A stretch of 9,644 nucleotides of DNA from Acetobacteraceae bacterium (lineage in GTDB: Bacteria > Pseudomonadota > Alphaproteobacteria > Acetobacterales > Acetobacteraceae). Numbering within the stretch: position 1 is the first letter of the stretch; the number at the start of each line of letters is the position of its first letter. The position numbers and the translations under genes are program-made. The stretch lies in NCBI GenBank assembly GCA_027340195.1, contig DAHWNE010000149.1:1-9644 (forward strand). The letters are read 5' to 3'. This document shows, piece by piece, positions 6,885-9,644 of this stretch. The notes under the pieces were generated by a model that worked only from the letters and a program-made list of their open reading frames with translations, did no database searches and was not told where the DNA came from.

Positions 6885-7700
6885 ATGGAGGACCCCGCCG
6901 CCGCTGCCGAAGCCCTGCGCCTGGCCGCCGAGAGCACCGGCGACCCGGCGCAGGCGGAGGCGGCGATCGCCCTCTTGCGCGACGTCCCGCCCTCCGCGCG
7001 GGCCTCGGTGGCGCTGCCGCTTTCGGCCGCGCTGCGCACCCTGGGGGCGCTGACCGACGACCTGGACGCGCTGGACGCCGCGGTGGTGCTGGCGCGCGAG
7101 GCCTCGCCGGGCCCCGCCGCCCGGGCCGCGCTGGGGGCGGCTCTGGCGGTGCTGGGGGAGCGCACCGGCGATGCCGAGGCGCTGGGCGCGGCGCTGGAAG
7201 CCTACGAGACCGCCGCCTTCCCCGATCCGCTGTTCCAGACCCGGATGCGGCGCAACCAGGGCGCGGTGCTGACCCTGCTGGGGGGCGTCATGGGCGAGCG
7301 TGGCCTGCTGATCGAGGCCGCCGGCGCGCTGCGCGAGGCCCGCGCCCGTTTCACCGCCCTGAATGCCGCCGAGGACGCCGCGCTGGCGGCCGAGAATCTC
7401 TGCCACACGCTGCGCCTGCTGGGCGAGCCGGGCGACGACAAGGCGCTGCTGGCGGAGGCGGTCTCGGCCGGCCGCGCCGCGCTGGAACATGTCCCCCCGG
7501 GGCGCCGCCGCGCCAGCGCCGAGACCAATCTGGCCAACGCGCTGCTGGCGCTGGGCCCCGCGCATCACGCCGAAGCGCTGGCGCTGTATCGGGCCGCGCT
7601 GGCCCGGCTGACCGGTCCCGCGGATGGGCAGCGCCGGGCGGCGGCGCGGCACAACCTGCTGCGGGCGGAGCGGATCGCACAACAATCGCCTCCCGTTTGA
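6885..7700 (+). CDS. TPR-like helical-repeat protein of unknown function
   Basis: This 271-aa protein is rich in Ala, Leu, Arg and Glu and has no signal peptide or membrane segment. I do not recognise a named family. It reads as degenerate tetratricopeptide-like helix pairs: about 41-71 (ALPLSAALRTLG), 77-110 (AALGAALAVLGERTGDAEAL then EAYETA), 119-156 (RNQGAVLTLLG then EAAGALREAR), 167-201 (AENLCHTLRLLG then EAVSAGRAAL) and 209-241 (AETNLANALLALG then EALALYRAAL). The recurrent pattern N/A-L-A-x-L-L-x-x-LG-x(8)-EAL-x-Y is typical of TPR solenoids that bind protein partners. The ATG at 6885 is 8 nt after the upstream stop; an in-frame ATG at 6804 would overlap the dehydrogenase. No strong Shine-Dalgarno is seen, so coupling is likely. 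It may be a scaffold for the flanking enzymes, but that is only inference. Confidence 0.75.
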   Translation: MEDPAAAAEALRLAAESTGDPAQAEAAIALLRDVPPSARASVALPLSAALRTLGALTDDLDALDAAVVLAREASPGPAARAALGAALAVLGERTGDAEALGAALEAYETAAFPDPLFQTRMRRNQGAVLTLLGGVMGERGLLIEAAGALREARARFTALNAAEDAALAAENLCHTLRLLGEPGDDKALLAEAVSAGRAALEHVPPGRRRASAETNLANALLALGPAHHAEALALYRAALARLTGPADGQRRAAARHNLLRAERIAQQSPPV

Positions 7701-7737
7701 CGTCGGCGGAGAAAGCCCGCACCCTTCGCCGGTTCGC

Positions 7738-7745
7738 GGAGGGAA
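7738..7745 (+). promoter_or_regulatory. ribosome binding site of the cupin gene
   Basis: GGAGGGAA is a good Shine-Dalgarno sequence ending 4 nt (GGAGG core 7 nt) before the ATG at 7750. It excludes the in-frame ATG at 7624, which lies inside the TPR-like gene. Confidence 0.7.
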
Positions 7746-7749
7746 GCCG

Positions 7750-8286
7750 ATGTTCGACCAGGAGCGTTTCATTGCCGAGTGCAAAGCCGCGGTCGCCGAG
7801 GGTCATCCGGCGGTGCGTGAGGTGGTCGCTCGCGCGGTCGCCGACCCGGGCTCGGTGCTGGCCCGGCTCGGCGAACCCTCCCGCGCCGGCATCTATCCGA
7901 TTTTCCGCGACGAGAAGCTCACGATCCTCAACCTGGTCTGGGGACCCTCGATGTCGCTCATGCCGCATGACCATCGCATGTGGGCGGTGATCGGCATCTA
8001 CACCGGCCGGGAGGACAATATCTTCTGGCGCCGCCGTCCGGATGGGCGGGTGGAGGCGGCGGGCGCCCGGTCCTGCTCGGTGGGCGATACCCTGCCGATG
8101 GGCCCTGACATCGTCCATTCGGTGCTCAATCCGATCCCGCGGCTGACCGGGGCGCTGCATGTCTATGGGGGCGATTTCTTCAAGCAGGACCGCAGCGAAT
8201 GGGATCCCGAGACGCTGACCGAGCGGCCGTATGACACCGAAAAGGCGCGGCGCCTGTTCGAGGAGTCGAACAGGGGGGTGGGGTGA
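7750..8286 (+). CDS. cupin, thiol-dioxygenase-like (cysteine dioxygenase fold)
   Basis: This is a 178-aa cytoplasmic protein resembling predicted metal-dependent double-stranded beta-helix enzymes related to cysteine/3-mercaptopropionate dioxygenases. MPHDHRMWAVIGIYTGRE carries the HxH metal pair His73 and His75; a third ligand is probably His123 in DIVHSV. ALHVYGGDFF places His137 and Tyr139 like the His and Tyr of the Ser-His-Tyr triad in cysteine dioxygenase, with Ala135 at the Ser position. The Glu that follows the HxH pair in many cupins is also missing, as in cysteine dioxygenase. Such enzymes use Fe(II) and O2 to oxidise thiols to sulfinates, but the Ser-to-Ala change and the broad family leave the substrate open. 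It lies 49 nt after the TPR-like gene with its own ribosome binding site. The fold call is good; the reaction is uncertain. Confidence 0.8.
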   Translation: MFDQERFIAECKAAVAEGHPAVREVVARAVADPGSVLARLGEPSRAGIYPIFRDEKLTILNLVWGPSMSLMPHDHRMWAVIGIYTGREDNIFWRRRPDGRVEAAGARSCSVGDTLPMGPDIVHSVLNPIPRLTGALHVYGGDFFKQDRSEWDPETLTERPYDTEKARRLFEESNRGVG

Positions 8287-8325
8287 GGGGGCGCTCCACG
8301 CGAGCGATCCCACCCGCGAAACACC

Positions 8326-8463
8326 ATGGGCAACCGGCTACGACACGCTTACGACCGGATCGGCCTGGAGGTGATCTGGAACACCGCCGGCTACGACCTG
8401 CCTGCCCTGTCCGACGACACCCGTCGCGCCGTGGCGACCCTGCGGAACACCCAGCCGGACTGA
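8326..8463 (+). CDS. possible small protein of 45 aa, unrecognised
   Basis: An ATG frame of 45 codons plus TGA fills most of the 217-nt gap between the cupin gene and hslO. The product starts MGNRLRHAYDRIG, contains EVIWNTAGYDLPALSDD and ends TLRNTQPD. It is hydrophilic with no signal or membrane segment. By hand count about 39 of its 44 internal codons end in G or C while only about half have G or C in the second position, the profile of a real gene in this GC-rich DNA. No Shine-Dalgarno precedes the ATG. The frame is the same as the cupin gene, separated from its TGA (8284-8286) by 13 sense codons, so it might be a former C-terminal extension, a readthrough tail or a stand-alone gene. I do not recognise a family. 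Confidence 0.45.
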   Translation: MGNRLRHAYDRIGLEVIWNTAGYDLPALSDDTRRAVATLRNTQPD

Positions 8464-8488
8464 GCTCCCAACGGCACCCCGCGCCCCC

Positions 8489-8494
8489 TATATC
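8489..8494 (+). promoter_or_regulatory. candidate -10 element just upstream of hslO
   Basis: TATATC is the only A/T-rich hexamer in the GC-rich gap before hslO and ends 9 nt before the ATG at 8504. A transcript starting the usual 6-8 nt downstream would begin near the ATG itself, giving an almost leaderless mRNA. This fits the absence of a Shine-Dalgarno sequence there. No convincing -35 is seen, so confidence is low. Confidence 0.3.
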
Positions 8495-8503
8495 CGCGCA
8501 ACC

Positions 8504-9460
8504 ATGTCCGAACCCCCCGCTTTCCTCGACCCCGCCCGCCCGCCGGTGCCGGACCTCGTCATCCCGCGCGCCCTGCTGCCCTTCCACCTGCCCGGCCGCC
8601 CGGTGCGCGGCCGGCTGGTCCGCCTCGGCCCGCTCGCCGACGCCCTGCTCACCCGTCGCGCCATCCCCGATCCGGTCCGCCGCCTCACCGGGGAGGCGCT
8701 GGCGCTCGCCGCCGCGCTCGCCGGCGCGCTCAAGTTCCAGGGATCGTTCTCGCTCCAGGCCAAGGGGGACGGCCCGGTCGGGCTGCTGATCGCCGACTGC
8801 ACCGAAACCGGCGCGCTCCGCGGTTACGCCAGCACCGATCCCGATCGCCTCGCCGCGTTGCTGACGCATACGCCGGAACCCTCCGCCGCCACGCTGCTCG
8901 GCCAGGGCTACCTCGCCTTCACCGTCGATCAGGGGCCGGACCGCGAGCGCCACCAGGGCATCGTCGCCATCGAGGGCGACTGCCTCGCCACCATGGCCGG
9001 GCATTATTTCACCAGCTCCGAACAATACCCCTGCCAGCTCCACCTGGCCGCCGACCACACCGTGGAGGGCTGGCGGGCCGGCGCGCTGGTACTGGAACGC
9101 ATCGCCGGGGCCGAGGGCGCCGACCCGGCCCTGTCCGAAGCCGCTCGGGCGGAAGCCTGGCGCGCCGCCACCACGCTCGCCGCCACCCTGACTGATGCCG
9201 AACTCCTCGACGACCGGCTGTCCGGGGAGACCCTGCTCTGGCGCCTGTTCGGCACCGAGGGGGTTGCCGCCGACCGCGCCCGCGCGCTCTCCTTCGGCTG
9301 CCGCTGCTCGCGCGCGCGTCTGGCCGGTATCCTGGAAGGCTTCGACGCCGACGACCTCGACCACATGACGGTCGATGGCAGCATCGTGATGACCTGCGAA
9401 TTCTGCAACCACGATTTTCGCTTCGCGCGCGCCGCCACTAGGCCGCGCACCCGGCATTGA
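8504..9460 (+). CDS. hslO: redox-regulated molecular chaperone Hsp33
   Basis: This is a 318-aa cytoplasmic holdase chaperone (E. coli Hsp33 has 292). When reduced, four Cys bind zinc and keep it inactive; oxidation together with unfolding releases zinc, forms disulfides and turns on binding of unfolding proteins. The zinc motif is complete: Cys266-Arg-Cys268 in FGCRCS and Cys298-Glu-Phe-Cys301 in TCEFCNHDFRF, with 29 residues between the pairs. The N-terminal domain shows family stretches such as LKFQGSFSLQAKGDGPVGLLIADC, split here as LKFQGSFSLQAKGDG then PVGLLIADC, and YFTSSEQYPCQLHLAA. The first 25 or so residues are a Pro-rich extension absent from E. coli. No ribosome binding site precedes the ATG; a TATATC element lies close upstream. 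It is 40 nt after the small frame at 8326-8463. The identification is secure. Confidence 0.95.
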   Translation: MSEPPAFLDPARPPVPDLVIPRALLPFHLPGRPVRGRLVRLGPLADALLTRRAIPDPVRRLTGEALALAAALAGALKFQGSFSLQAKGDGPVGLLIADCTETGALRGYASTDPDRLAALLTHTPEPSAATLLGQGYLAFTVDQGPDRERHQGIVAIEGDCLATMAGHYFTSSEQYPCQLHLAADHTVEGWRAGALVLERIAGAEGADPALSEAARAEAWRAATTLAATLTDAELLDDRLSGETLLWRLFGTEGVAADRARALSFGCRCSRARLAGILEGFDADDLDHMTVDGSIVMTCEFCNHDFRFARAATRPRTRH

Positions 9461-9516
9461 CCGGCCCTGCGGCGCTGGCCATGGTGCGCGCGGCTTCGCA
9501 AACGGGACCCAGGCGT

Positions 9517-9644
9517 ATGAAGTTCCTGATCGACCGCCGGGCGGCGCTGCTGCTGCCGCTGGCGCTGGCCGGCTGTGGCGGCGGTGGCGCGCCGGTGGCC
9601 TATCCGCGACTGGACTACAGCTATCTACCGAAGCTGCACCTGAA
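9517..9644 (+). CDS. putative lipoprotein, 5' part only (cut by window end)
   Basis: A reading frame starts at 9517 and is still open at the window edge after 42 codons. The product starts MKFLIDRRAALLLPLALAGC: positive residues, a short hydrophobic core and a lipobox LAGC with the lipidated Cys20, followed by a Gly-rich linker GGGG and then YPRLDYSYLPKL. It should be exported, lipid-modified and anchored in a membrane, probably the outer one because no Asp follows the Cys. An in-frame ATG at 9481 would add 12 residues; 9517 is preferred as it gives a standard lipoprotein signal and has AGG (9511-9513) just upstream. The rest of the gene is outside the window, so its role is unknown. It follows hslO by 56 nt. 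Confidence 0.7.
   Translation, partial: MKFLIDRRAALLLPLALAGCGGGGAPVAYPRLDYSYLPKLHL

Noticed and set aside
6573..7784. Open frame on the - strand opposite the TPR-like gene
   Set aside because: The TPR-like + strand frame has amphipathic repeat periodicity and the expected codon bias; the antisense product has Gln/Arg-rich low complexity.
8283..8789. + strand frame of 168 codons overlapping the small gene and the hslO start
   Set aside because: The product is Arg, Pro and Ser rich without a motif and runs out of phase through the start of hslO, so it is an out-of-frame shadow.
8180..9457. Open frame on the - strand opposite hslO
   Set aside because: hslO is certain from its four zinc cysteines and family motifs, and the antisense frame gives a low-complexity Gly/Glu/Arg-rich product.

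Overview
This window looks like chromosomal DNA of a high-GC alphaproteobacterium, probably of the Rhodospirillales/Acetobacteraceae type. That assignment is an inference from base composition, strong G/C bias at third codon positions, a KRRTLL-type (Tat-like) signal sequence and general protein resemblance; no rRNA or other marker gene is present. All genes I accept lie on the + strand. The long reading frames on the - strand are compositional shadows.

Region 1 (1-4262) is a complete, tightly packed ABC importer operon in the order ugpB-ugpA-ugpE-ugpC: periplasmic binding protein, two permeases and an ATPase. It resembles the sn-glycerol-3-phosphate importer of Escherichia coli closely, especially in the binding protein. 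The phosphodiesterase gene ugpQ that follows ugpC in E. coli is absent.

Region 2 (4291-8286) follows on the same strand with only 28 nt between ugpC and the next gene. It encodes an MmgE/PrpD-family protein, an Ldh2-family (malate/L-lactate/ureidoglycolate dehydrogenase type) NAD(P)-dependent oxidoreductase, a TPR-like helical-repeat protein and a cupin resembling thiol dioxygenases (cysteine dioxygenase fold). The first two could process a hydroxy- or unsaturated carboxylic acid, but the substrate cannot be read from sequence. The arrangement suggests one import-plus-catabolism unit or two adjacent units. The only visible break is a 135-nt gap (5689-5823) holding a small GC hairpin.

Region 3 (8287-9644) holds a possible 45-codon gene, then hslO (the redox-regulated chaperone Hsp33, with all four zinc cysteines), then the 5' end of a lipoprotein gene cut by the window edge. 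These look like housekeeping genes, so the boundary between accessory metabolism and conserved chromosome probably lies near 8287-8503.

No stretch over 300 nt lacks a gene. I saw no tRNA, rRNA, CRISPR array, insertion sequence, phage gene or convincing riboswitch. Nothing here is clearly a new biological system. The most useful leads are the importer/MmgE-PrpD/Ldh2 linkage, the altered thiol-dioxygenase-like cupin beside a repeat protein, and the unrecognised small gene before hslO.
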